Part shown: positions 16,549 to 23,692 of the stretch, piece by piece | Layout: the number at the start of each line of letters is the position of its first letter | How positions within the stretch are numbered: position 1 is the stretch's first letter | NCBI RefSeq assembly: GCF_001469215.1 | Contig: NZ_LOFH01000008.1 | Span: 186,001 to 250,000 of the forward strand | Direction: 5' to 3' | DNA: 64,000 bases | DNA from: Pseudoalteromonas sp. H105 | GTDB taxonomy: Bacteria > Pseudomonadota > Gammaproteobacteria > Enterobacterales > Alteromonadaceae | The notes under the pieces: generated by a model | Seen by the model: the letters and a program-made list of their open reading frames with translations, nothing else | What the model was told of the DNA's origin: nothing | Database searches by the model: none | Position numbers and translations under genes: made by a program

Positions 16549-16816
16549 TAGGGTCTGTTGACCTTTGCGGATTAAAATTTATTCAAACTAGGGGCGGTTT
16601 AATCGCGGCGCGAGGTTTGTAACCTAGTGGGCTAAGTCAAAACCGAGCAACAAAGAGTAAATCGCCCCTAGGCAGAACCCGAAGGGCAGCGCCTGTTTGG
16701 CATTGATGCTGCGTTATCACCTATTTATGGGGAATAACCACACTACATAGGCGCTGCCTTGCCTAAATACCAAACAGACTGCAGTAAATTTAACCTTGAA
16801 AGGTCAACAGACCCTA
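16549..16816. mobile_element. MITE-like non-autonomous element, long copy
   Basis: A 268-bp unit with the same ends as the copy at 14501-14651 and again flanked by TA. Its orientation is opposite to that copy. It carries about 117 bp extra near its right side (about 16679-16798) with its own inverted repeats: GGCAGCGCCT at 16685-16694 pairs with 16749-16758, and CTGTTTGG at 16693-16700 pairs with 16770-16777. No coding capacity is present. It fills nearly all of the gap between the SugE-type gene and the convergent transporter gene, whose stop is only 13 bp away. Confidence 0.8.
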
Positions 16817-16829
16817 GTAACCGCCTATT

Positions 16830-17711
16830 TTATGTAGTGGGTAACATAACAAGTATTGCTGCAACAGCAATCAGTACAAGCCCTGCTGTGTCTTGGCGCT
16901 TGAGTGGTTGCTTTAGCCATAAAACCGATATCAGCATAGTAAAAAATACTTCCACTTGGCCTAGCGTTTTTACATAGGCAACATGTTGTAAGCTCATGGC
17001 ACTAAACCAGCCAATTGATCCTATGCAGCTAAAAAAGCTCACTAACGAAACCATTTTTTTGTGGTGCCACATTTGCTTGAGTGTATGGGGCTCTTTAATA
17101 GCTAAATATATCAGTAAAATAACACTTTGCAGGCTGATAACAAACAACAGCACCCACGCTGCCGAGTGAGGAAATAAAAGGCCTGAATTTAAACTCGCCT
17201 CACGCACCCAGAGCGATGTTAAAGCGAAGCAGGTACCGCATGCCAGCCCGAGCAAGGCCGTATTGGCGTTAAACTGTTTTACTTTAGTGATACCACTTAA
17301 TAACAAGACAGCGATAGCACCTAAAAATACACCTAGCCAACCAAATAAGCTTAATGCCGAACCAAAAAATAGCACGCCTAGAATAGCGGCAACTAAGGCT
17401 TCACTTTTAGCAAGCCCTGCACCAACAGCGTAATTGTTCATTTTGAACAACTGGACCATTAAGCCTGTGGCAAATATTTGCATCACACTTGCACCGACAA
17501 TAAAGCCCCAAAAAGCGGCGTTAAAGGTTGGCACAGTGCTAGGTTGATAATGGTAAAGTGAGTACAAATAAATAGCTGCAATAGGGCTGGCAACAATAAA
17601 GCGAGCTAAGGTTACGCCGGCTACGCTCATATCATTACTCAACTTACTTTGTAGTGCATTTCGCCATGCTTGCATAAAGGCGGCTAAAAAAGTGAAAAAT
17701 ATCCAAGTCAT
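16830..17711 (-). CDS. EamA/DMT superfamily transporter
   Basis: A 293-residue inner-membrane permease with about ten hydrophobic helices forming two EamA repeats. The first carries QAWRNALQSKLS and LARFIVASPIAAIY; the second carries the GWFSAMSLQHVAYVKTLGQVEVFFTMLISVLWLKQPLKR stretch in which the closing helix pair of DMT carriers is recognisable. Substrate is unknown; related proteins export amino acids or metabolites. Transcribed towards the MITE at 16549-16816, with a TATAGT -10-like element about 75 bp upstream of the start. Confidence 0.85.
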   Translation of the reverse strand: MTWIFFTFLAAFMQAWRNALQSKLSNDMSVAGVTLARFIVASPIAAIYLYSLYHYQPSTVPTFNAAFWGFIVGASVMQIFATGLMVQLFKMNNYAVGAGLAKSEALVAAILGVLFFGSALSLFGWLGVFLGAIAVLLLSGITKVKQFNANTALLGLACGTCFALTSLWVREASLNSGLLFPHSAAWVLLFVISLQSVILLIYLAIKEPHTLKQMWHHKKMVSLVSFFSCIGSIGWFSAMSLQHVAYVKTLGQVEVFFTMLISVLWLKQPLKRQDTAGLVLIAVAAILVMLPTT

Positions 17712-17995
17712 GGCTTAGGGAAGTTAATGAATTTAGATGGGTAAATTAACAGTCCCGGCCAGATAAAGCTAATCGATTTTAGTTATAGTGACTATACCTA
17801 CACAACCTCAAAATGAAAGTAAGTTACTGCTTAAAAGGGACTGTCATTCTTGCAAAGGAACGCCTTGATAATAAGTTCCTGTGAAACGCTGAACGCTATG
17901 TCTTGAGGTGGTTTGGGTTTTTATGTTAACTGCGACAATATGCCACAGTTTAAAATGCCTTATTCTACGCTATAGTCAACGTGATGTTATTGTTA
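17712..17995. other. Non-coding gap before an orphan terminator
   Basis: No gene is visible here. It holds a perfect 13-bp palindrome TATAGTGACTATA at 17784-17796, which overlaps the likely -10 box of the minus-strand transporter gene, and a TATAGT at 17971-17976 that could be a plus-strand -10 element. A 23-codon frame from 17813 has no ribosome site. The stretch could encode a small RNA ending at the terminator at 17996-18040. Confidence 0.4.
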
Positions 17996-18040
17996 GCCGC
18001 AATGATTGACACCCTTTATGTCAGTCATTGCGGCTTTTTT
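17996..18040 (+). terminator. Strong orphan intrinsic terminator
   Basis: GCCGCAATGATTGAC pairs with GTCAGTCATTGCGGC across a short loop, with one G-U pair, and runs directly into six T residues. No plus-strand gene lies upstream (the neighbour is transcribed away), so it ends a transcript starting within 17712-17990 or acts as a leader attenuator for the MAPEG gene at 18124. Confidence 0.75.
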
Positions 18041-18123
18041 ATGGTCAACATGTATTCCCAAACAGTTTAGCTGTGCTAAGTTTGAATGTGACTTATCGAT
18101 AGATAGATTAACTAGGAGTAAAC

Positions 18124-18507
18124 ATGACCACGCTATTAGTTTGTGCGTTACTGGCTGTACTGATGCCGTATTTAGCCAAAGCCCCCGTTGCGTTTGCGAT
18201 GAATAAGCTTGATGGCTATGACAATAAACATCCTCGTGATCAGCAAACTAAATTAACAGGGTTTGGCGCACGGGCACTTGCAGCACACCAAAACTGTTTT
18301 GAAGCCTTGGCTGTATTTGCTGTGGCTCTAGCAGTGGTGCTGGGCAGCGGTAATGTTCATCAAGTAACAGAACTACTTGCTATAACGCACATTATTGCGC
18401 GCGTTTTATATTGTGTGTTTTATTACTTAAATTTAGACGTGCTGCGCTCGTTAGTCTGGTTTGTGGGGTTAGGCAGTGCGGTGGCAATGATTGCGGTGAG
18501 TATTTAA
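18124..18507 (+). CDS. MAPEG family membrane protein
   Basis: A 127-residue protein with four hydrophobic helices of the MAPEG (eicosanoid and glutathione metabolism) family. The first helix is followed by a charged loop (NKLDGYDNKHPRDQQ) and the family motif GFGARALAAHQNCFEALAVFA, which carries the arginine, asparagine and glutamate typical of the group; LAITHIIARVLYCVFYYLN is the third helix region. Bacterial members are sometimes glutathione transferases or peroxidases, but the activity here is unknown. AGGAG precedes the ATG. A terminator stands upstream and another downstream, so it is monocistronic. Confidence 0.85.
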   Translation: MTTLLVCALLAVLMPYLAKAPVAFAMNKLDGYDNKHPRDQQTKLTGFGARALAAHQNCFEALAVFAVALAVVLGSGNVHQVTELLAITHIIARVLYCVFYYLNLDVLRSLVWFVGLGSAVAMIAVSI

Positions 18508-18542
18508 TGCTCGAAAGAGGACTAGCTGTTAAATAGCTAAAA

Positions 18543-18588
18543 CACCAAAGCAAGCGGCTTAAATAAGGCGCTTGCTTTGGGGTCTTTT
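18543..18588. terminator. Bidirectional intrinsic terminator
   Basis: CCAAAGCAAGCG pairs perfectly with CGCTTGCTTTGG, with TCTTTT after it on the plus strand and a T-rich flank (TGTTTTAGC) on the minus strand. It lies between the convergent MAPEG and M56-peptidase genes and can serve both. Confidence 0.8.
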
Positions 18589-18599
18589 GATACGAATGC

Positions 18600-19811
18600 T
18601 TACTTAGAAGCGACTGTAATTTTTTCTACTAAATCTTTTGATTCGTAATTGGCATCGATTGCGAAGTCTAATTGCACAAGTACGTTTTTGAAGCCTGAAT
18701 CAGACGGCTTGTATTCCCATTTTTTTAGCGCTCTTTTAGCTTCTCTATTAAATACGTTTTCAGGGGACGCACTGACAACGGATACATTTTGAGTTTTACC
18801 TGTTGGGCTAATATCGTATTTCAATACCACTGAGCCACTTACATTTTGCTCAGCAGCTTGTGTAGGATATACCGGTTCAATGCGGATGATAGGGCTAATT
18901 TTATCTACTTTATTTATGCCATCAGTTTGTTTTGCGGTTGCAAAGCTGCTAAGCATGCCTGCGGCAAAAATGAGTATAACGCCCTTGGCAACTAGAGAGC
19001 TGTTACCGCTGTGTTTAATGTGCTTGAGTCGTTGTAGCATTGTATTTTTATCTCCATAGTGTGAATAGGCCATCAAACTTGCGCGTGTATTTGCGGCGCA
19101 ATTAATGAGGGCTTTGCTGTATAAAATTCGTTGTTGTGTATTTTTATTGGCCAATACCGTTTCGTCGCAGGATAGTTCTTGTAGGCGCCTAAAGCTCATA
19201 TAGCCAAGCCATGCCAAGGGGTTAAACCAAAAGGCGAACGTGATGGTTAGCTGCATCATATTTAGTAAGTTATCAGCGCGCTTCATATGGACGTGTTCGT
19301 GCTCGATGATCATGGCGAATGATGCACTATCGATTTTTTGTATATACCCAGTAGGCAGCACAAGCTGAGTGCGCAATAGCCCAATGACCATGGGGGTCTT
19401 TATGGTATCGCTTTGAAAAAGCTGAATACCCGAATACGTGTGTACAAGCTCACAACTTTCAAGGCGAGTGAGCTTCAGTTGTTTCACAAAGCGTCTGTGA
19501 GTGACCGCTGCAATGGCAGCTAAAAGACTAAAAACCAGTGTGTACAATACGGCCCAACTAACACTGAAATCAGCCACTAATACTTGTTCGGGTGTGATCA
19601 GCATTTTACTGATAGCTGCATTATGTAATGGTTTTAGATGCGTCGGTAAATTAGTAAGTACCAGTGAAATGGGTATTAACAGCCATAGCTTATAGACAAA
19701 GTTGGCACTGAGCCATTTAAGTGAGTAGCGCTCTAAAATTAACAAGCTCAAAACCAGTGAGCTAATTAATAATTGCTGTTCAATAAGCCAGTTAAAGAGT
19801 GTTTCAAACAT
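18600..19811 (-). CDS. BlaR1-like M56 metallopeptidase with C-terminal TonB domain
   Basis: A 403-residue membrane protein. N-terminal hydrophobic helices (about 5-55 and 85-103) surround the peptidase domain, whose zinc motif is His171-Glu172-His-Val-His175, with the downstream Glu212 and Asp216-Glu217 (QELSCDE). After a further TM (about 275-290) the protein ends in a TonB C-terminal domain (about 305-390: PVYPTQAAEQNVSGSVVLKY and ALKKWEYKP) instead of the penicillin-binding sensor of true BlaR1. M56-TonB fusions are common in proteobacteria but their inducer is unknown. ATG 19811 is preferred over TTG 19817, being correctly spaced from AAGGA. Second gene of an operon behind a BlaI-type repressor. 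Confidence 0.88.
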   Translation of the reverse strand: MFETLFNWLIEQQLLISSLVLSLLILERYSLKWLSANFVYKLWLLIPISLVLTNLPTHLKPLHNAAISKMLITPEQVLVADFSVSWAVLYTLVFSLLAAIAAVTHRRFVKQLKLTRLESCELVHTYSGIQLFQSDTIKTPMVIGLLRTQLVLPTGYIQKIDSASFAMIIEHEHVHMKRADNLLNMMQLTITFAFWFNPLAWLGYMSFRRLQELSCDETVLANKNTQQRILYSKALINCAANTRASLMAYSHYGDKNTMLQRLKHIKHSGNSSLVAKGVILIFAAGMLSSFATAKQTDGINKVDKISPIIRIEPVYPTQAAEQNVSGSVVLKYDISPTGKTQNVSVVSASPENVFNREAKRALKKWEYKPSDSGFKNVLVQLDFAIDANYESKDLVEKITVASK

Positions 19812-19820
19812 AAGCAATCC

Positions 19821-20195
19821 TTACTTTTGTTGCTTTTCCCAGTCATCAATCACTTTTTTTAGTTCATTGATATCTTGTTGAGACAACTGTTCAGATTTTG
19901 CAAAGCCACTCACTAAAGGCGCAATGCGGCCACTGAAAAAGCGCTCAATAAAGTTTTGGCTTTCCTTTAGCGTATATTCAGCCCGCTCCATACTGGGGGT
20001 GTAAATGTATTGGCGACCTTCTTTCTCAAAACTTAGCGCGCCTTTTTTAACTAAACGACCTAATAATGTTTTGATGGTTTTTTCATGCCATTGTTTTTCA
20101 CCGCTTAGGCGCTCAATAATTTGGCTAGCCGTAGCGGGGTAGTTTATCCATAATGCGTCAAGCACCTCAAATTCTGCCTTTGACAGTTCAATCAT
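19821..20195 (-). CDS. BlaI/MecI/CopY family transcriptional repressor
   Basis: A 124-residue dimeric winged-helix repressor: LSKAEFEVLDALWINYPATASQIIERL and the recognition stretch WHEKTIKTLLGRLVKKGAL, wing EKEGRQYIYTP, and a C-terminal dimerisation helix region (GFAKSEQLSQQDINELKKVIDDWEK). In this family the repressor controls its own operon and is inactivated by proteolysis after signalling through the partner M56 protein, encoded here nine bases downstream. Two TACA-N2-TGTA dyads, the expected operator type, lie 12-47 bp upstream. No beta-lactamase gene is nearby. Confidence 0.92.
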   Translation of the reverse strand: MIELSKAEFEVLDALWINYPATASQIIERLSGEKQWHEKTIKTLLGRLVKKGALSFEKEGRQYIYTPSMERAEYTLKESQNFIERFFSGRIAPLVSGFAKSEQLSQQDINELKKVIDDWEKQQK

Positions 20196-20206
20196 CTTAT
20201 ATAGCC

Positions 20207-20216
20207 TACAAATGTA
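20207..20216. promoter_or_regulatory. BlaI-type operator, proximal dyad
   Basis: TACAAATGTA fits the TACA-N2-TGTA core recognised by BlaI/MecI repressors. It lies 12 bp upstream of the repressor start codon, 26 bp centre to centre from a second such dyad. Confidence 0.65.
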
Positions 20217-20229
20217 ATCCTTAACTTTA

Positions 20230-20245
20230 GATTACACCTGTAATC
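20230..20245. promoter_or_regulatory. BlaI-type operator, distal dyad
   Basis: GATTACACCTGTAATC has perfect 7-bp arms and the same TACA-N2-TGTA core. A minus-strand -35-like TTGCAA lies just upstream, so repressor bound here would sit between promoter elements. Confidence 0.65.
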
Positions 20246-20256
20246 ATATTTTGCAA

Positions 20257-20949
20257 CTAATTTTTTAATATGTCGGATTTTTGAATTTGACGATAGTTAT
20301 TTTCACTGAGGTTAAGTGACGCCAAGTTAAGACTACTAATTTGCTCGCGATATAAATCAATCACACGGTATCCACAGTAATGTGCCATTTTGCGAATCTG
20401 TCTATTGAGCCCTTGCTTGAGAATAATACTGAACTGGCAAGGCGCTATTTTTTCAACGATACACGGTAACGTTATGTGCTTATCGATAGGGACGCCGCGT
20501 GCCATTTTACAACAAAAGTTTTCATCAAGTGGTTTATCTACCGTGACTATGTAGCGTTTTGGCTGGTGGAAATCGGGGTGGATTAATTGGTTACAGAACT
20601 CCCCATCGTTGGTTAAAATAAGGAGTCCTCGGGAGTCTTTATCAAGTCGACCAATCGGATAAACGCGTGTTGTTGGTGGTAAGTGGTGGATTAAGCTGCT
20701 GGCATCGGCTTGGTTTAGCTTACAGTCTATTCCAACCGGCTTATGGTAGGCGTAATAAACCAGTTGAGCCTTTCCTTGTACGCGAACGCCATTGACTGTC
20801 ACGTAGTCGTTATCATCAACGTGGTCAATGTGATTTGCAGCACGGTGATTAACGAGAACAACACCCTCGTCAATCAAGCGAGACGCTTGTTTTCGTGAGC
20901 ACACACCCGCATGGGCGATGTACTTTGCTAAGCGGATTTTATCAGCCAT
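20257..20949 (-). CDS. rluF: RluF-like 23S rRNA pseudouridine synthase
   Basis: A 230-residue RsuA-family enzyme isomerising uridine in 23S rRNA. The N-terminal S4 RNA-binding domain (IRLAKYIAHAGVCSRKQASRLIDEG) is followed by the synthase domain with the catalytic aspartate in GRLDKDSRGLLILTNDGE. The blocks KRYIVTVDKPLDENF, ARGVPI and KQGLNRQIRKMAHYCGYRV track E. coli RluF most closely. It lacks the long basic C-terminal tail of E. coli RluF. The ATG at 20949 is preferred over an upstream in-frame start at 20988 because the S4 domain begins there and GATAGAG precedes it. Specificity for position 2604 is inferred. Confidence 0.82.
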   Translation of the reverse strand: MADKIRLAKYIAHAGVCSRKQASRLIDEGVVLVNHRAANHIDHVDDNDYVTVNGVRVQGKAQLVYYAYHKPVGIDCKLNQADASSLIHHLPPTTRVYPIGRLDKDSRGLLILTNDGEFCNQLIHPDFHQPKRYIVTVDKPLDENFCCKMARGVPIDKHITLPCIVEKIAPCQFSIILKQGLNRQIRKMAHYCGYRVIDLYREQISSLNLASLNLSENNYRQIQKSDILKN

Positions 20950-21032
20950 GCACTCTATCTGCAGTTTAAATTGATCAAAGTATATCAAAGCTGCGTACGA
21001 ATACTTACAACACTTTGTAAAAGGTTAAGACC

Positions 21033-21338
21033 ATGGCGATTAAATTATCTGAACTGAGTAAACATCAGCCACTACAAAAAGTCATCGTACATTCATTGGA
21101 AATGGCGCTGTACCAGGTGTCTGTGATGATCAACAATGTAGAGTATTATGTGACAGACGAGAATGGTGAGTTTGTTCGGGGTCTTAGCCCTTTGCATATT
21201 CAAAAACGCTTGGATCACCTAAGCTACGCACAGATGGTACTGCGTCATACTAGTGCTTATGATGAAATGTGTGGCCAGCCAGAAAAGCTTTCAAGTAATA
21301 TGCTTGAAGTCCCTTACGGAAAAAATCATTTATATTAA
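21033..21338 (+). CDS. Small DUF6482-like protein
   Basis: A 101-residue soluble protein without signal peptide or membrane segment. The sequence (ALYQVSVMINNVEYYVTDENGEFVRG, then HIQKRLDHL and VLRHTSAYDEMCG) resembles the small DUF6482 group found in Pseudomonas and marine gammaproteobacteria; I recognise the pattern but cannot assign a function. AAAGG lies upstream of the ATG. It is divergent from rluF with about 80 bp between the start codons and is followed after 40 bp by a GNAT gene. Confidence 0.6.
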   Translation: MAIKLSELSKHQPLQKVIVHSLEMALYQVSVMINNVEYYVTDENGEFVRGLSPLHIQKRLDHLSYAQMVLRHTSAYDEMCGQPEKLSSNMLEVPYGKNHLY

Positions 21339-21378
21339 TTTAGGTATATACTGAGTTATCCTAATTTATGGTGTGATT

Positions 21379-21783
21379 ATGTATACCGTACAAATAGATA
21401 ACTCAATTGAGTTACATAGTGATTTAAGGTCACATGTTGTTGACTTTAATGCTCGGCACTTTGATGCAGAGCGTATTCCACTGGGTTTTAAAGTCGTTTA
21501 TGACGAAGAGCTGATAGCGGGCATTTCTGGTCATGTTTTTGGTAATTGGCTGCTTATCAATTGGCTTTGGTGTGACGAGAGAAAGCGTAGCCAAGGGTTA
21601 GCAACGCAGTTGTTAGCTGCATTAGAGTCAGCTGCTAAAGCACATGGGGCTAATGTTAGCCAACTTGATACGTTAGACTTTCAAGCAAAGCCGTTTTATG
21701 AAAAAAACGGCTATGTAGTTAAATACCAAATGGACAGCTACCCACTCAACGGCACGCGTTATTTCATGGAAAAGCGTTTATAG
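21379..21783 (+). CDS. GNAT family N-acetyltransferase
   Basis: A 134-residue single-domain acetyltransferase. The acetyl-CoA pyrophosphate loop is seen in DERKRSQGLATQLLAALE, preceded by the LLINWLWCDE strand and followed by the VSQLDTLDFQAKPFYEKNGYVV segment, a typical GNAT ending. The ATG at 21379 is likely; an in-frame GTG at 21373 is possible, and neither has a strong ribosome site. The acceptor is unknown. It may share a transcript with the small gene at 21033. Confidence 0.8.
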   Translation: MYTVQIDNSIELHSDLRSHVVDFNARHFDAERIPLGFKVVYDEELIAGISGHVFGNWLLINWLWCDERKRSQGLATQLLAALESAAKAHGANVSQLDTLDFQAKPFYEKNGYVVKYQMDSYPLNGTRYFMEKRL

Positions 21784-21836
21784 TGTTTGGTGTCTTCATT
21801 TTCGTTGAGAGTCTTCTTTTATGCTTCTTATCTCAG

Positions 21837-23138
21837 TTAATATGCATGATTAGGCGTCAGTGTTGCGCTGATAAGTTTATTTTCCATAATGTAAAAGTAT
21901 CCATCCCAGTCTTTAGAGCTGAATTCCGCACTATCAAGAAAAGAATCATAGCTACCTAGCTCAGTAAGCTTTGTAATGCTGTCGCCTTGTGACAATGAAT
22001 AAAACTGCCACTTTTCATTTTTAAAGTAACTCTTCAATGGATCAAGGTTTAAATCGGTAGTATCTATGGGGGGGGCTAATTTTATTTGCGAAATATAACC
22101 CCTACTAAAATACACCATTTCATTACACGGGCTAACAAGCACTTTTTTCCCTTTAGTGGTATACATTTTTAACTTTGCTTGAGCATTTAATTGTGCCGAT
22201 TGGTTATTCGATTTATCGTCGAAATTAAAACAAGGCGCAGATATCTCCATGTCGGAAATTAATGAACCGAGCTGCAAACTAATAATGCGATGTTTGCTTT
22301 GAGAAGAGCTAATTTTAAATAAAGCGGTTTCAAAATTTTTATAGCTGTTCTTTAACGTAGATAAGTCGTTTAGTTCTAAATCTTGTGATAGCAAATAGCT
22401 TTCCTGACTTTTGGTTTCTATATTGATCGATTGATCTGAAAGGTTAAGCTCATTACCTAGGGACATAGGTAAGAGTTCGCGATGGTACTGGTAACCTATT
22501 AGCTTATTATCAACAAAGTGAAATGCATGGTTTCTAAAATAGACCAAGATTTGTTGGTTGGCAGATGCGATCTCTAAGCTCGCAAGGCCAAGCTTTTGTT
22601 CTACATCTTGTTTAGAGTCATTAAGTTGAGCCCCAAAAAGAGAAGAGTGAGATAGTGTGGGTATTGCAAAGGACGATAAAGGGCGCTCTTTATTTTTAGT
22701 TTTTACAATGATTTCTTTTTCAGGTACTAAAATTGTGTTGTATGTTCGCTCTCCAGCTATGAATTCTGCTGTTGTAAGTGCATACTCTTCATCACAGTCA
22801 GTGGCTAAAGTAACATCTAATGTGTAATGAAGTTGCCTGACGACCCAATCATTACCGGCGGTGGAATTACGCTGTGAGTTACTAATAACAAAGCGCTCTT
22901 TAACATAAGCCGAATGTATACCTTTTTGGTCATTAGTCGCTAGATATTCAGTGATAAGCTTTTTTCTGAGCATCACTTTTTTTTTATCCATATCATCTAT
23001 TGTTGGACTTAATCTAACATCGGTTTTAAAGAAGTGACTATCACCTGAAAGCGTACAACTATTGTCATCTAAAAATACACTGATAGCACTGGCAGCTCCG
23101 TGCCAAAGTAGTAAGCTGAGAATAAAGACGTTGCGCAT
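21837..23138 (-). CDS. Exported protein of unknown function
   Basis: A 433-residue protein I do not recognise. From the ATG at 23138 (GGACTTAAT before it) it has a good signal peptide, MRNVFILSLLLWHGAASA, with no lipobox, predicting a periplasmic or secreted product. The mature part is mixed in character, with paired cysteines (CTLSG, then TDCDEEYALTT, APCFNFDD and VSPCNEM) that could form disulfides. No catalytic motif is evident. An upstream in-frame start at 23180 would spoil the signal peptide. It follows the HopJ-like gene across a terminator, so is probably transcribed on its own. Confidence 0.65.
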   Translation of the reverse strand: MRNVFILSLLLWHGAASAISVFLDDNSCTLSGDSHFFKTDVRLSPTIDDMDKKKVMLRKKLITEYLATNDQKGIHSAYVKERFVISNSQRNSTAGNDWVVRQLHYTLDVTLATDCDEEYALTTAEFIAGERTYNTILVPEKEIIVKTKNKERPLSSFAIPTLSHSSLFGAQLNDSKQDVEQKLGLASLEIASANQQILVYFRNHAFHFVDNKLIGYQYHRELLPMSLGNELNLSDQSINIETKSQESYLLSQDLELNDLSTLKNSYKNFETALFKISSSQSKHRIISLQLGSLISDMEISAPCFNFDDKSNNQSAQLNAQAKLKMYTTKGKKVLVSPCNEMVYFSRGYISQIKLAPPIDTTDLNLDPLKSYFKNEKWQFYSLSQGDSITKLTELGSYDSFLDSAEFSSKDWDGYFYIMENKLISATLTPNHAY

Positions 23139-23281
23139 ATTAAGTCCATTTATGAAATCATGTTCCCCAAAGTAAAACATGTGACGAGTTTTTCATCAAG
23201 CTTTGATCTGATATTAAATTCAGAGCATTAGAAGAGGGTTTGTATAATTCTGAGGGGTTATAAACAGTTTTCAGGTAGGTT

Positions 23282-23308
23282 AAAAGGGGGCCTATTTAAG
23301 AAGCCCCC
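23282..23308 (-). terminator. Intrinsic terminator after the HopJ-like gene
   Basis: On the minus strand GGGGGC pairs with GCCCCC across an 11-base loop and is followed by four T residues. It lies just past the stop at 23317. Confidence 0.7.
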
Positions 23309-23316
23309 AATGCCTG

Positions 23317-23679
23317 CTATGTATTTGCTCGCAATACGTGTGGTTCGTTAAATGTGATACCTAAAAATGGGGTTGCTTCAGGGGCAAGCATGAAGGTACG
23401 TATATTCATATGATCCTCACCACTGGGGTTGCTTAACACGTCATCACGATAAAATGCGCCAAAGCAATCTAAAGTATTTTGTTTACTCAGCCCGTTTAGT
23501 TTAGCGAAAGCAAATATTTTACATGAGCCATTATTCTCATTCGCGCTGCTGATGAGTCCGTGATTATTAAAGTCTGACGGAGTAAATGTGTAGTTTGTAT
23601 CAATTACAGCCATGGTATCGTTGAATGCAATATTTTGTGGGTCATTAGCAAGACGGGTTAGAAAGTCGTTGAGCGTCAT
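23317..23679 (-). CDS. HopJ family protein
   Basis: A 120-residue protein matching the HopJ (HopPmaJ) family: LNDFLTRLANDPQNIAFNDTMAVID, YTFTPSDFNNHGLISSANENNGSCKIFAFA, CFGAFYRDDVLSNPSGEDHMNIR. The name comes from a plant-pathogen type III effector, but the family is widespread in free-living marine bacteria without such a system, so effector function should not be assumed. The second of two adjacent ATGs (23679) is better spaced from AAGGA. It starts 13 bp after the TPR-peptidase stop and is probably cotranscribed with it. Confidence 0.82.
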   Translation of the reverse strand: MTLNDFLTRLANDPQNIAFNDTMAVIDTNYTFTPSDFNNHGLISSANENNGSCKIFAFAKLNGLSKQNTLDCFGAFYRDDVLSNPSGEDHMNIRTFMLAPEATPFLGITFNEPHVLRANT

Positions 23680-23692
23680 CATTATCCTTAAT

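Noticed and set aside
17784..17796. Palindrome TATAGTGACTATA and similar AGTGACTATA-type sequences near 2065, 4670 and 10660 as a shared regulon site
   Set aside because: In each case TATAGT falls where a -10 box is expected for the neighbouring gene, so common promoter usage explains the likeness; only one copy is a full palindrome.
17813..17884. 23-codon frame as a leader peptide
   Set aside because: No ribosome site and no codon pattern suggesting attenuation; it ends well before the terminator.
23317..23679. Type III secretion effector
   Set aside because: The HopJ family name is historical; no secretion-system gene is nearby and the family is common in free-living bacteria.
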